The notes: generated from the sequence alone by a model not told the origin. DNA of 64,000 nt from Tigheibacillus halophilus (GCF_042683165.1 NZ_JBHUIZ010000003.1:868001-932000); one strand, 5' to 3'. Shown: positions 40,804-49,975, numbered from the stretch's first letter. Made by a program: numbers and translations.

Positions 40804-42279
40804 ATGAATCAAATCAAAGATATGGAAAAGGATTTTTTGCAGCTGCTTAAAGAACAAAGTTTTTATCAGGAAGCGATCAATTTATCACAATGGGACGCTC
40901 GGACGAAGCTTCCTGCAAAAGGGGCGGGAAAACGAGCTGAAGTGGCTGGATTTTTGTCAGAAAAATTGCATTTGCTGCAAACCTCTGATCGAATGAAATA
41001 TTTTATTGATATGTTGAAAGAAAAAACAAATGATGCAGTGATTTTAAAATCAATTGGTGTATGTGAAGATACATATGAACGCAACAAGAAAATTCCTCAT
41101 GAAGAAATGAAAGAATATGTCACTTTACAATCAAAATCGGAAGCTATCTGGCAAGAAGCAAGAGAAAAAAGCGATTTTTCCCTGTTTCAGCCATACCTGG
41201 AAAAGTTGGTCCATTTCAATAAGAAATTTGCGGCATACTGGGGTTATGAAGAGCATATTTATGATGCGCTCCTTCATGACTTCGAACCAGGAGTGACTGT
41301 AAAAGTACTTGATAGTGTTTTCCCAAAGTTAAAAGATGCTTTGACCAGTTTGCTTGAAAAAATGGAACAGAGTCATTCGGATACCAATCCGCTGATTCAC
41401 CATTTCCCAAAAGAAAACCAGCGTGCGTTCAGTCTGGAAATACTCAAAAAAATGGGATATGACTTCGGTGCAGGCAGATTGGATGAAACAATCCATCCTT
41501 TCGCCATTGGCATTAATAAAAATGATGTTCGGATTACAACAAGATACGACGAAAATGACTTCCGTATGGCCGTGTTCGGCACCATCCATGAGGGTGGACA
41601 TGCACTATATGAACAGAACCTTAGTGATATATTATCTCATACGCCGCTTTCCGAAGGGACATCAATGGGTATTCATGAGTCACAATCGTTGTTTTGGGAG
41701 ATTTTTGTTGGCCGCAGCAAAGCCTTTTGGAAAGCGAATTATAATCTTTTTCAATCCCATGCTCCGGCATATTTTCGAGAAATTCCGCTGGATAATTTCT
41801 ACGGTGCATTAAATGAAGTCAAGCCCTCTTTTATTCGTATTGAAGCTGATGAACTGACATATTCTCTGCATATTATGCTTCGATATGAATTGGAAAAAGC
41901 GCTGCTGAATGGAGAAATCCATGTAAAGGACCTTCCTGAGTTATGGAATGAAAAGATGCGGGACTACTTGGGTGTCGTCCCTGCTTCCGACAAAGATGGC
42001 GTTCTGCAGGACATCCATTGGGCCGGAGGAGATTTTGGGTATTTTCCTTCTTATTCATTGGGTTATATGTATGCTGCCCAGTTCGAAAATACAATGAAAA
42101 AACAATTCGATTTGAATGAGGTCATTTTATCCGGTGATTATAGACCTATAACAAACTGGCTGAAAGAAAACATACATCAATATGGGAAGATGAAAAAACC
42201 GCTTGAAATTTTACAGGATGTAACTGGAGAAGGGCTGAACCCGGATTATTTAATCAGACATTTTCAGAAAAAATTTTAA
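40804..42279 (+). CDS. ypwA: M32 family metallocarboxypeptidase YpwA
   Basis: 491-residue zinc carboxypeptidase of the Taq family, almost all helical. The zinc motif HEGGH is in FGTIHEGGHALYEQ near 260-273, with the third ligand Glu in GIHESQSLFWE (about 297). DDVRITTRYDE-type and DLPELWNEKMRDYLG sequences are conserved in the family. ATG 40804 is better spaced from AGGGGG than ATG 40798. Its physiological peptide substrates are unknown. Confidence 0.92.
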   Translation: MNQIKDMEKDFLQLLKEQSFYQEAINLSQWDARTKLPAKGAGKRAEVAGFLSEKLHLLQTSDRMKYFIDMLKEKTNDAVILKSIGVCEDTYERNKKIPHEEMKEYVTLQSKSEAIWQEAREKSDFSLFQPYLEKLVHFNKKFAAYWGYEEHIYDALLHDFEPGVTVKVLDSVFPKLKDALTSLLEKMEQSHSDTNPLIHHFPKENQRAFSLEILKKMGYDFGAGRLDETIHPFAIGINKNDVRITTRYDENDFRMAVFGTIHEGGHALYEQNLSDILSHTPLSEGTSMGIHESQSLFWEIFVGRSKAFWKANYNLFQSHAPAYFREIPLDNFYGALNEVKPSFIRIEADELTYSLHIMLRYELEKALLNGEIHVKDLPELWNEKMRDYLGVVPASDKDGVLQDIHWAGGDFGYFPSYSLGYMYAAQFENTMKKQFDLNEVILSGDYRPITNWLKENIHQYGKMKKPLEILQDVTGEGLNPDYLIRHFQKKF

Positions 42280-42310
42280 CCACATCATATGATTTCAAAG
42301 TTTATTTATC

Positions 42311-42341
42311 AAAAAACAGGGGAGCGAGCCCCTGTTTTTTT
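42311..42341. terminator. Bidirectional terminator between ypwA and the oxidase operon
   Basis: Perfect 12-base stem (42311-42322 with 42329-42340) with a 6-base loop, flanked by A6 and T7 runs, so both strands read as an intrinsic terminator. The genes on either side converge. Confidence 0.9.
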
Positions 42342-44025
42342 AGTTATTGCCGATTGGCATTGTAAAAGGTGGTGAACCTGGAGGTGAGTTTTGGATTATA
42401 TCAACGAATGGTATAGTGTAAGCAAATAAGATCAATGCAATCGTTATGCCTACCCACAGTTTCCAATTCTCCAAGAACATCGGTGTCGGCTGTGCATCTT
42501 TTTCTTCTTCTGCAATAGGGAATGCTTCCACCCCTTTTGGTGCAAAAAATGCTAATTTGATAAAGATGTAGACCATCAAGATAATCCCGATGAATAAGAT
42601 GGAACCCCCTATAGCTTGTGCCAGCTGATAATAAGCCCATTCATGCGCCTGTGCAGTTCCACCGTATGTCGAAAAAGCAGACCTTCTTGGCGCCCCGAGC
42701 AAACCTTCAATATGCATGGAACCTGACATGATCAGCATACCGACAGTCCAAGTGACAGCCTGTATGATGCCAAGCCGATTTATATTTTTCGTCAGCTTTC
42801 GGCCCGTCAAATGAGGCACAAGCCAGTAACTAATTCCAAAGAATGTTAAGACCACTGTTGTCGCTACAGTCAAATGGAAATGTCCAGTAACCCAGATGGT
42901 ATTATGAACAACTTCATTCATTTGGTGGGAAGCATTGATGATTCCACCAGCGCCACCAGGAATAAAGGCAACCATCCCAATAAATGGTGCAAAGAAACGA
43001 ACATCTTTCCATGGTAAATGCCTGAACCAGCCAAATAATCCTTTAAATCCTTTTTTACGACCGGTAATTTCGAAGGTTGCAAACATCGAAAATGCTGTCA
43101 TCAGACTTGGGATCACTACCATGAAAGTTAAAGAAACCTGTATGAATTTCCATGTTGCATCGATACCAGGCTCCGTGAGCTGGTGGTGAAAGCCTACCGG
43201 TATGGAAAAGAATAAGAACAGAATGAAAGCCATTCTCGCCAGGGAATCACTGAAGATTTTGCCGCCGATGATTTTTGGGATAATGGCATACCATGCCATA
43301 TAGGCCGGCAGCAGCCAAAAATATACAAGCGGGTGCCCAAAATACCAGAACAAGGTCCTGCTGACCAGTACATTGATTGTTGCTGAATAGCCGAGTGACC
43401 ATGGAATAAACTGGATCAATACAGTTGCGGCAACTCCCAGTGTCGCAATGAACCACATAATCATATTGATAACAACCATGAATGCAAGCAGAGGTGATTT
43501 TTCACCAGGATGCTGTTTTTTCCATAAATATAATTGCCGCCAATTGACAAACCCCGCTATCCAGCTGCCAATAATCACTAAAGCGAGACCGATATAAAAC
43601 GCCGGGTGTGCCTTTAAAGGCGCGTAAAACGTGTATAGTACACTTGCTTTGCCAAGCAGTATGGTAATCGATGCCATCAGTGTGCCCGCTACCATTACCC
43701 AAAGGCTCAGCCAAGCGGCTTTTCTTTGTTTTTTAGATATGCCGACTGTTTTACCCATCAATGCAAATTGAAAACCGATAATGAAATAAGTTGTCAGGAC
43801 AAGTCCAAGTATCACACCGTGAACGGTTAGTATTTGATAATAGCCGATTCCAAAAGGCAGGGTGAATTTGCCTGATCTGACAAGTGTTTGCAATAACCCC
43901 ATCGCACCTCCAACCAGTAAGGCAATAAATGCCACATGGATGAATGACATATACAATCTCGCTTCTGGCTTGGTGATTGTCAGGGTTTTCGCCTGGGTGC
44001 TTTCATCTTTCATCGGTATCGCCAT
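42340..44025 (-). CDS. cbaA: ba3-type cytochrome c oxidase subunit I
   Basis: Heme-copper oxidase core of the B family (Thermus/Bacillus ba3 type), 561 residues and about 13 transmembrane helices. Heme b ligand in ILTVHGVILGL near 69, CuB site FGHPLVYFWLLPAY near 227-240 with the His-Tyr pair, HH in VGFHHQLTEPG, and the heme pair ligands in VTGHFHLTVAT. ATG 44025 shares a base with the subunit II stop (TAATG). Cytochrome c from the qcr branch is the likely donor. B-family oxidases typically have high oxygen affinity; that property is inferred here. Confidence 0.92.
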   Translation of the reverse strand: MAIPMKDESTQAKTLTITKPEARLYMSFIHVAFIALLVGGAMGLLQTLVRSGKFTLPFGIGYYQILTVHGVILGLVLTTYFIIGFQFALMGKTVGISKKQRKAAWLSLWVMVAGTLMASITILLGKASVLYTFYAPLKAHPAFYIGLALVIIGSWIAGFVNWRQLYLWKKQHPGEKSPLLAFMVVINMIMWFIATLGVAATVLIQFIPWSLGYSATINVLVSRTLFWYFGHPLVYFWLLPAYMAWYAIIPKIIGGKIFSDSLARMAFILFLFFSIPVGFHHQLTEPGIDATWKFIQVSLTFMVVIPSLMTAFSMFATFEITGRKKGFKGLFGWFRHLPWKDVRFFAPFIGMVAFIPGGAGGIINASHQMNEVVHNTIWVTGHFHLTVATTVVLTFFGISYWLVPHLTGRKLTKNINRLGIIQAVTWTVGMLIMSGSMHIEGLLGAPRRSAFSTYGGTAQAHEWAYYQLAQAIGGSILFIGIILMVYIFIKLAFFAPKGVEAFPIAEEEKDAQPTPMFLENWKLWVGITIALILFAYTIPFVDIIQNSPPGSPPFTMPIGNN

Positions 44026-44528
44026 TATTCATACACCTCCAAAGTAGCATACATCATGTGATGTCCTACACCGCAATATTCATTACATACGATTGTGTAG
44101 ACACCAGGTTTGTTTAAAACTGTTTCATAGCTGCTGATATAACCCGGTTCAACGATCATATTCACATTGGTTCCGGCAGCATTGAAACCATGAACCACAT
44201 CTTTTGTGGTTACCTGAAATAAAACATTTGACCCTTTTGGAACACGAATTTGTTTCACAGGATTTCCGTCTTTATCTTTGCCAAGGTCATAGTTGAACGT
44301 GGATGCGAGAATATTGACCACATAACGTTTATCTCCTATTTTATTTAGACCAAGATGTTCTTCCTGGAATGACTCGTTTTGGTCGACATGATTCGGATTG
44401 ATAGTCTCACCATGGCTTTGAGGGTGGGTTCCTTTCCAAAACGCACCATAACCTAAAATTGCCAAAAAGATAATTAAAGATGCGATGCCAAAAATAAGCC
44501 ATATTTTCTCATACTTATGCAAATGCAT
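44025..44528 (-). CDS. cbaB: ba3-type cytochrome c oxidase subunit II
   Basis: 167 residues: one N-terminal transmembrane helix (about 8-29) and a cupredoxin domain carrying the binuclear CuA centre: H in DVVHGFNAAGTNVNM, then CNEYCGVGHHMM near the C-terminus. Accepts electrons from cytochrome c. No heme c domain, unlike caa3 subunit II. GGAGGGAG-type ribosome site before ATG 44528. Confidence 0.93.
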   Translation of the reverse strand: MHLHKYEKIWLIFGIASLIIFLAILGYGAFWKGTHPQSHGETINPNHVDQNESFQEEHLGLNKIGDKRYVVNILASTFNYDLGKDKDGNPVKQIRVPKGSNVLFQVTTKDVVHGFNAAGTNVNMIVEPGYISSYETVLNKPGVYTIVCNEYCGVGHHMMYATLEVYE

Positions 44529-44557
44529 GAATGCTCCCTCCTTTGAATGAAAATCTC

Positions 44558-44695
44558 TTATCTTGATAAAAATAAAGCAAAAGCTCCAACCCAGCTGATG
44601 ATGATGAAAATACCAACAAACATGACAGAGATAAAGGTTCCTTTTAAATTAAGCTCTTTGTCAGCCTTTTTTACAGCTTTTTCTTCTTTTGCCAT
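44558..44695 (-). CDS. Cytochrome c oxidase subunit IIa, ba3 type
   Basis: A 45-residue single-helix protein: charged N-terminus MAKEEKAVKKADKELNLKG, then a helix of about 22 residues (TFISVMFVGIFIIISWVGAFALFL). This matches the small subunit 2A that completes the three-subunit ba3 oxidase of Thermus. The frame extends to 44785, but AAAGGAAG precedes ATG 44695 and the extension has no family resemblance. First gene of the oxidase operon. Confidence 0.82.
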   Translation of the reverse strand: MAKEEKAVKKADKELNLKGTFISVMFVGIFIIISWVGAFALFLSR

Positions 44696-44792
44696 GGTCA
44701 ACGACTTCCTTTCTATGTGATGGCTGTTTCCTATGTATTCATCATACAAAAATTGAAAAGTGTTTTGTGGGAGGTTAGGCATCATTCACAAT

Positions 44793-44810
44793 TTGTACAT
44801 TTATTCACAA
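44793..44810. promoter_or_regulatory. Rex-like operator between the oxidase and bpsAB operons
   Basis: TTGTACATTTATTCACAA is an 18-base near-palindrome differing at two positions from the Firmicute Rex consensus TTGTGAA-W4-TTCACAA. Further TTCACAA (44785-44791) and TTGTGAA (44855-44861) half-sites flank it. Rex is the NADH-sensing repressor of fermentative and respiratory genes. It is about 100 bases upstream of the first oxidase gene and 147 before bpsA. An FNR or ResD site is the alternative reading. Confidence 0.4.
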
Positions 44811-44956
44811 ACGTACTATCAAATGGTTTTTTCGAACCTTTTGGTTAGAAAAGTTTGTGAAAAAACTGTGAAAATCCATGTAATAAAACAGGTAAATATA
44901 GACAAAATAAGAACGAGACTGATGAAGAAGAGAACTATAAGAAGATTGGTGAGAAA

Positions 44957-46042
44957 ATGACGGTAATCGGGTCTGTTGGAACGCAGCATGCACGGTATAG
45001 TTATAGCCAGGAAGCTGTGAAAGACATCGTAAACGCTTTGTTTGATTATCCTGAGAGAAAGATGCAAAGGTTGTTGCAGGTATTTGATTCTGCTTTGATT
45101 AATGAGAGACAGTTTTCAGTAAATGAACAGTGGTTCTATGAGGAGCATCCCTTTTCAGATAGAAATCGGCTTTATTTAACATGCGCATTAGAGGATTCAT
45201 TGAAGGCAATCGATACATGTTTAACTGACCAGCAATTTCTGCATAACGATATACCCTATGAGGCGGTCGATATGCTGATCTTCGTTTCCAGCACAGGCAT
45301 CGCAACACCATCATTGGAAGCCAGGATCATGAACAAGCGGCCCTTTCGCCCGGACACCAAAAGGATGCCTCTCTGGGGACTTGGTTGTGCTGGAGGAGCC
45401 ATTGGCCTTTCGCATGCATCAGATTGGATCAGCGCACATCCGGACAAGACATGTCTGCTGATCTGTACAGAACAATGCAGTCTGACCTTCCAAAAAAGTG
45501 ACCAGGAAAAAAGCAATTTTATCGGTACCGCTTTATTTGGGGATGGGACAAGCGCTGTTTTACTACTTGGTACCAAGTCAAAATATCTGCACTACCTAAA
45601 AGGCATCAAGCCCCATGTTATCTTGTCAAGCTCCCATACTGAAAAAAATACAGAGGACGTGATGGGCTGGGAGATTAGCGAAAACGGTTTGAAGGTGATA
45701 TTTTCCAAAAGTATACCTTTGTTGGTGGAAACAATCTGGAAGACACACTGCCTGAAATTTTTGGATATGCTCTCTTGTAATGCTGATGAAATTGATTCAT
45801 ATATCGTGCATCCAGGAGGTGCAAAGGTGCTTCAGGCGATGGAAAGCGCTTTGTCCATAAAAAAAGAACAGCTTATCTATTCCTATCAAGTTCTATACAA
45901 TCATGGCAACATGTCGTCCCCTACAGTTCTGTATGTATTGAAGGAATGGCTGAAAAATGGTATGAAACAGGGTGACAAAAGCATTTTATCAGCACTTGGT
46001 CCCGGGTTTTCATCAGAATTAATGTTATTGGAGTGGAGATAA
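44957..46042 (+). CDS. bpsA: Type III polyketide synthase
   Basis: Chalcone-synthase-like homodimeric condensing enzyme, 361 residues. The catalytic triad is visible: C144 in GLGCAGGAIG, H285 in VHPGGAKV and N318 in NHGNMSSPT. B. subtilis BpsA uses long-chain acyl-CoA and malonyl/methylmalonyl-CoA to make triketide alkylpyrones. The following methyltransferase completes the known bpsAB pair, so an alkylpyrone product is likely. ATG 44957 behind GGTGAG. Confidence 0.93.
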   Translation: MTVIGSVGTQHARYSYSQEAVKDIVNALFDYPERKMQRLLQVFDSALINERQFSVNEQWFYEEHPFSDRNRLYLTCALEDSLKAIDTCLTDQQFLHNDIPYEAVDMLIFVSSTGIATPSLEARIMNKRPFRPDTKRMPLWGLGCAGGAIGLSHASDWISAHPDKTCLLICTEQCSLTFQKSDQEKSNFIGTALFGDGTSAVLLLGTKSKYLHYLKGIKPHVILSSSHTEKNTEDVMGWEISENGLKVIFSKSIPLLVETIWKTHCLKFLDMLSCNADEIDSYIVHPGGAKVLQAMESALSIKKEQLIYSYQVLYNHGNMSSPTVLYVLKEWLKNGMKQGDKSILSALGPGFSSELMLLEWR

Positions 46043-46572
46043 TGGCAGCATGGATGTGGATTATTATCATATTTATTATTTGTCAGCGTCTTGCTGAGCT
46101 GGCAATCGCCAAAAGCAATGAAAAGTGGATGAAAGAGAGGGGCGGGATAGAAACTGGCAGTGAGCACTACAAATGGTTCATCATAATGCATGGTTTGTTT
46201 TTTTGCGGAATCATTCTGGAAACCACACTCAGATCACAGAAAAGCCTCGCTCCGAGCATTGTTATTTTATGCTTATTTATTGCGACACAGCTTGCAAGAG
46301 TGTGGTGTATTCAAACACTGGGCAGATTTTGGAATACAAAAATCATTGTTTTGCCGAGAGTCGCCCTGATTAAAAAAGGGCCGTATAAGTACGTCAAACA
46401 TCCTAACTACTTTATTGTAGCAGCTGAACTGTTTCTTATCCCCTTTTTGTTCGGGGCCTTTTACTCAGCGTTTATTTTTCCGATTTTGCATGTGCTTCTT
46501 TTGAAAATCAGAATACCGCAGGAAGAAAAAGCTTTGGCAGCGGTAGCAAAAGAACAAACGGTTAAATTATAA
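46042..46572 (+). CDS. bpsB: Isoprenylcysteine carboxyl methyltransferase family protein (alkylpyrone O-methyltransferase)
   Basis: 176-residue integral membrane methyltransferase of the ICMT/PEMT fold with about four or five helices. The SAM-contact region VALIKKGPYKYVKHPNYFIV and the C-terminal RIPQEEKAL are typical. In B. subtilis BpsB (YpbQ) methylates the 4-hydroxyl of BpsA alkylpyrones. ATG 46042 shares its A with the bpsA stop (TAATG), with GAGTGGAG upstream, so the two are translationally coupled. Confidence 0.87.
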   Translation: MAAWMWIIIIFIICQRLAELAIAKSNEKWMKERGGIETGSEHYKWFIIMHGLFFCGIILETTLRSQKSLAPSIVILCLFIATQLARVWCIQTLGRFWNTKIIVLPRVALIKKGPYKYVKHPNYFIVAAELFLIPFLFGAFYSAFIFPILHVLLLKIRIPQEEKALAAVAKEQTVKL

Positions 46573-46619
46573 AAGGGAATACAACAAGCAGATAGGACAA
46601 TGTTATATTCACTTTGAAC

Positions 46620-46666
46620 AAAAAAAGGGCCGTCTCCATGTCTCTTCAAGACTTATGGGACGGTCC
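46620..46666 (-). terminator. Terminator of the cold-shock gene
   Basis: An 11-12 base stem (46627-46638 with 46656-46666, one bulge and a G-U pair), with a minus-strand exit of seven T residues. It begins about 35 bases after the csp stop. Confidence 0.72.
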
Positions 46667-46699
46667 TATGCTTCTTTTATTAGTGAATCATGAATTGTA

Positions 46700-46900
46700 T
46701 TATTTCTTCATGACATTGGCAGCTTGAGGACCACGCTCACCTTCGACAATTTCGAAAGTGACTTCCTGTCCTTCTTCCAATGTTTTGAAGCCTTCTTCCT
46801 GAATGGCAGAGTAATGGACAAATACATCGTTGCCACCCTCGACTTGAATAAAGCCGTAACCTTTTTCTGCGTTAAACCATTTAACTACTCCATTTTCCAT
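46700..46900 (-). CDS. cspD: Cold-shock protein (CspA/CspB family)
   Basis: 66-residue OB-fold RNA chaperone. RNP1 KGYGFIQV and RNP2 VFVHYSAI are intact, and the start MENGVVKWFNAEKGYG is characteristic. AGGAGG lies before ATG 46900. Symbol chosen by resemblance; csp paralogs are hard to tell apart. The predicted promoter at 47036-47064 leaves an untranslated leader of about 130 bases, the arrangement used by cold-inducible csp genes. Confidence 0.92.
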   Translation of the reverse strand: MENGVVKWFNAEKGYGFIQVEGGNDVFVHYSAIQEEGFKTLEEGQEVTFEIVEGERGPQAANVMKK

Positions 46901-47035
46901 GTATTAATCCTCCTAAAACCCATCACGCGAAACGTGTTAATACAAAGCAGATCAGTGACTATCAAATAATGATCCAATTGCATTTCTGCATTAAAAGGTC
47001 TGTTTAATAGTACTAAAACTTCTTTGCTTGCCTCA

Positions 47036-47064
47036 AATATAGCCCATTTGGCTTTTCCAGTCAA
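47036..47064 (-). promoter_or_regulatory. Promoter of the cold-shock gene
   Basis: On the minus strand TTGACT (47059-47064), exact 17-base spacer, TATATT (47036-47041). Transcription would start near 47029, giving a long leader before the ATG at 46900. Confidence 0.6.
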
Positions 47065-47167
47065 GGGATTAATATCAGAAAACACCTGTAAAATCTAAAT
47101 TGTTTATTTTATCTTGTTTATTGTTTCAAATTTTGCTTTATTGCTGCAACGCAATTCTCTCAAATCG

Positions 47168-47176
47168 TGCTATGAT
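47168..47176 (+). promoter_or_regulatory. Extended -10 element before fhs
   Basis: TG-C-TATGAT at 47168-47176, 36 bases before fhs, with no good -35. The rest of the gap 46901-47211 is taken up by the csp leader and promoter. Confidence 0.3.
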
Positions 47177-47211
47177 ATAGCCATGGCCAAATCAAAAAGG
47201 GGGATTCTGCA

Positions 47212-48879
47212 ATGAAAAGTGATATTGATATAGCGCAAGAGGCTTCATTGAAGCCGATTACTGAGATTGCTGCGGAATTAGGAATTGATGAGAACGATTT
47301 TGAACCTTATGGACATACGAAAGCGAAATTATCGGATAAATTACTGCCAAAGTTAGCGGATCGGCCAGATGGTAAAATCATTTTGGTTACATCTATTAAC
47401 CCGACACCGGCAGGAGAAGGAAAGTCCACGGTAACTGTCGGACTTGGACAAGCATTGAACAAGATTGGACGAAAAGCAATTATTGCTCTAAGGGAACCGT
47501 CACTTGGTCCTGTAATGGGATTGAAAGGGGGAGCTGCAGGGGGAGGCTATTCCCAGGTGTTGCCAATGGCTGACATCAATATGCATTTCACCGGAGATTT
47601 ACATGCCATCACGAGTGCAAATAATGTGCTGGCCGCTCTGATTGATAATCACATGCAGCAAGGTAATGCACTTCATATCGATCCAAGGCGAATGGAATGG
47701 AAGCGCGTCATGGATGTTAATGACCGAGTATTGCGGCAAATTGTCATCGGTTTGGGAGGCCCTAAACGGGGCGTCGTTCGAGAAGATGGCTTCAATATTA
47801 CAGTAGCATCGGAAATCATGGCTATTCTTTGTCTGGCAACTAGCTTGCAGGATCTTAAACAGCGCCTGGCTAAAATTGTTATCGGCTATACGTATGAAGA
47901 AAAAGTTGTCACTGTAAGTGATTTGAAAGTGGAGGGGGCTTTGACCCTGCTTCTAAAGGATGCAATCAAGCCCAATTTTGTCCAAACGACTGAAAACACG
48001 CCTGCTATTATTCACGGGGGGCCATTTGCAAATATCGCCCACGGTTGTAACAGTATCATAGCAACGAAGACTGCGGCGAAGTTAGCGGATTACGTCATTA
48101 CTGAAGCTGGTTTTGGCGCAGATCTTGGGGCCGAAAAGTTTCTGGACATCAAGTCCCGTGCAGGTGAATTCGAGACAGCTGCAGTAGTAATAGTGGCAAC
48201 TGTAAGAGCATTGAAAATGCATGGCGGGGTAGCTGTCGATCGGTTAGAGGAAGAAGACCTTGCCGCATTGAAACAAGGAATGGAAAATTTAAAGAAGCAT
48301 ATGGAAACAATTGATCATTTTGGGCTGCCTTATGTCATTGCGGTCAATAAGTTCCCTTCCGATACAAGGGCGGAAACAGATTTCATTCGTTCCTGGTGCG
48401 AAGAAAATGATGCGGAAGTGGCGCTTTGTGATGTTTTTTCAAAAGGAGGCGCGGGCGGTATTACATTGGCAGAAAAGGTTATCCTGCAAGCGGAAAACAA
48501 GAAGAATTTCACACCAGTTTATAACATGAAAGATAGTCTGGAAGAAAAAATGAATAAAATAGCAATGAAAGTATATGGGGCGGATGGTATTCAGTTATCA
48601 CCAAAAGCCAGACAGCAGTTGGATTTTTATAAAAAACAGGGTTGGGACACCCTAGGCGTCTGTATGGCTAAAACACAATATTCTCTTTCAGATAATCCTA
48701 AACTGCTCGGACGTCCATCTGGATTCACTATCGCCGTCAGAGAATTGCGCCCTTCGGTTGGAGCAGGGTTCATCGTTGCGTTGACAGGGGATGTATTAAC
48801 GATGCCAGGACTTCCGAAGAATCCAGCTGCATTGCAAATGGATGTGCTGGAAGACGGCAAGATTGTGGGATTGTTTTAA
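47212..48879 (+). CDS. fhs: Formate--tetrahydrofolate ligase
   Basis: Makes 10-formyl-tetrahydrofolate from formate, ATP and tetrahydrofolate for purine and fMet synthesis. 555 residues; nucleotide loop PTPAGEGKSTVT near 64-75, EPSLGPVMGLKGGAAGGGYSQ-region near 97-117, and the C-terminal GDVLTMPGLPKNPAA. AAAAGGGGG precedes ATG 47212. ypgQ starts at the next base after its stop. Confidence 0.96.
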   Translation: MKSDIDIAQEASLKPITEIAAELGIDENDFEPYGHTKAKLSDKLLPKLADRPDGKIILVTSINPTPAGEGKSTVTVGLGQALNKIGRKAIIALREPSLGPVMGLKGGAAGGGYSQVLPMADINMHFTGDLHAITSANNVLAALIDNHMQQGNALHIDPRRMEWKRVMDVNDRVLRQIVIGLGGPKRGVVREDGFNITVASEIMAILCLATSLQDLKQRLAKIVIGYTYEEKVVTVSDLKVEGALTLLLKDAIKPNFVQTTENTPAIIHGGPFANIAHGCNSIIATKTAAKLADYVITEAGFGADLGAEKFLDIKSRAGEFETAAVVIVATVRALKMHGGVAVDRLEEEDLAALKQGMENLKKHMETIDHFGLPYVIAVNKFPSDTRAETDFIRSWCEENDAEVALCDVFSKGGAGGITLAEKVILQAENKKNFTPVYNMKDSLEEKMNKIAMKVYGADGIQLSPKARQQLDFYKKQGWDTLGVCMAKTQYSLSDNPKLLGRPSGFTIAVRELRPSVGAGFIVALTGDVLTMPGLPKNPAALQMDVLEDGKIVGLF

Positions 48880-49488
48880 GTGGATGCAAACAAAAATATC
48901 CAGCAGATAACCGACTATGTCCAAAAAAAGTTTAGCACTGATGCAGGAGGACATGATTTTTATCATATGCAACGGGTTGCCAAGCTTGCAAAAGCAATTG
49001 CATGCAAAGAACATGCAGACGTTTTCGTTACTGAGGCAGCAGCATGGCTGCATGATGTAGGCGATCACAAATTATTCCCTGACCCGGAAAGAGCATTGGA
49101 AGAAATGAATCAATATTTGTATACATTGGATATGGCAGAAGAGCAGATTTCACTTATTAACCAAATTATCGCTGAGATTTCATACAGCAAAGGTGTTAGA
49201 ATTCCTGATAGCATCGAAGCAAAAATAGTACAGGACGCAGACAAGTTGGATGCGATCGGAGCGGTTGGCATTGCTAGGACTTTTGCTTATGGAGGTTCCA
49301 AAGGGCAGCTCATGTATGATTCTGCTTACCCGGAAAATACTTCTTTCCAACACTTTTATGACAAGCTTTTCAACTTGAAAAAAATGATGCATACAACATA
49401 TGCTAAGCAGCTTGCAGCAGAAAGACATAAGTTCTTGGAAATTTTTGCAAAGCAATTTTTACATGAATGGGATACTGAACAAATATAG
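48880..49488 (+). CDS. ypgQ: HD-domain nucleotide phosphohydrolase YpgQ
   Basis: 202 residues with an HD metal site: HDFYHMQRVAKLA near 24-36, LHDVGDHKL near 57-65 and VQDADKLDAIGAVGIART near 110-127. B. subtilis YpgQ is a manganese-dependent nucleotide pyrophosphatase. The GTG start at 48880 abuts the fhs stop, so it is probably translated by coupling. A strong terminator follows. Confidence 0.9.
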   Translation: MDANKNIQQITDYVQKKFSTDAGGHDFYHMQRVAKLAKAIACKEHADVFVTEAAAWLHDVGDHKLFPDPERALEEMNQYLYTLDMAEEQISLINQIIAEISYSKGVRIPDSIEAKIVQDADKLDAIGAVGIARTFAYGGSKGQLMYDSAYPENTSFQHFYDKLFNLKKMMHTTYAKQLAAERHKFLEIFAKQFLHEWDTEQI

Positions 49489-49533
49489 AAACAGTGCCAG
49501 CAAAACAAAATTTTGTCTGCTGGCACTGTTTTA
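49489..49533. terminator. Bidirectional terminator after ypgQ
   Basis: Perfect stem of 13-14 bases (49489-49502 with 49518-49531) containing an inner ACAAAATTTTGT; TTTTAA exit on the plus strand, TTTC on the minus. It sits between convergent genes. Confidence 0.82.
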
Positions 49534-49893
49534 ATCTGCTACGGCATCTTCATCAACTCTTCCGCTGTGAAGAAGCCAATAATGTTGAAACACTTCTGTT
49601 GCGGCTACTAGCAGACCAGTAAATACCGCTCCCCAAAATGATACGAAGGAATTGACGAACATCAAGGAACCAAAATAAACGATTGCTGTAGCCATGAAGA
49701 AATCCAGCAAAGTTGCAAGCCAATTTGTATCTTTGCGAAGCATGAGTACTTCCATGAAATACCCTACAATTGCGATGACTATCCCTAATACAATTGGCTG
49801 ATACCAGTTGCTGAAAGTAACATTAGTCAATAGCCAAGATGCGAACAAAACGGCAACGGGACAAAGGATAATTTTTAAAATGAACCCGCCCAT
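49531..49893 (-). CDS. DUF2512-like (YndM type) four-helix membrane protein
   Basis: About 120 residues with four transmembrane helices: ILKIILCPVAVLFASWLL, PIVLGIVIAIVGYFMEVLML, FFMATAIVYFGSLMF and FWGAVFTGLLVAATEVF, then a short acidic tail. The pattern and length fit DUF2512 (YndM) proteins; function unknown. ATG 49893 is seven bases after AGGTG; ATG 49899 is possible. Confidence 0.72.
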   Translation of the reverse strand: MGGFILKIILCPVAVLFASWLLTNVTFSNWYQPIVLGIVIAIVGYFMEVLMLRKDTNWLATLLDFFMATAIVYFGSLMFVNSFVSFWGAVFTGLLVAATEVFQHYWLLHSGRVDEDAVAD

Positions 49894-49975
49894 ATACATA
49901 CACCTGCCTTTTGGAAGTTGTATTTATTAGTATGTACGTATGTCGCATTTTTAACCCGATGGCAGAAGTTCTGTA

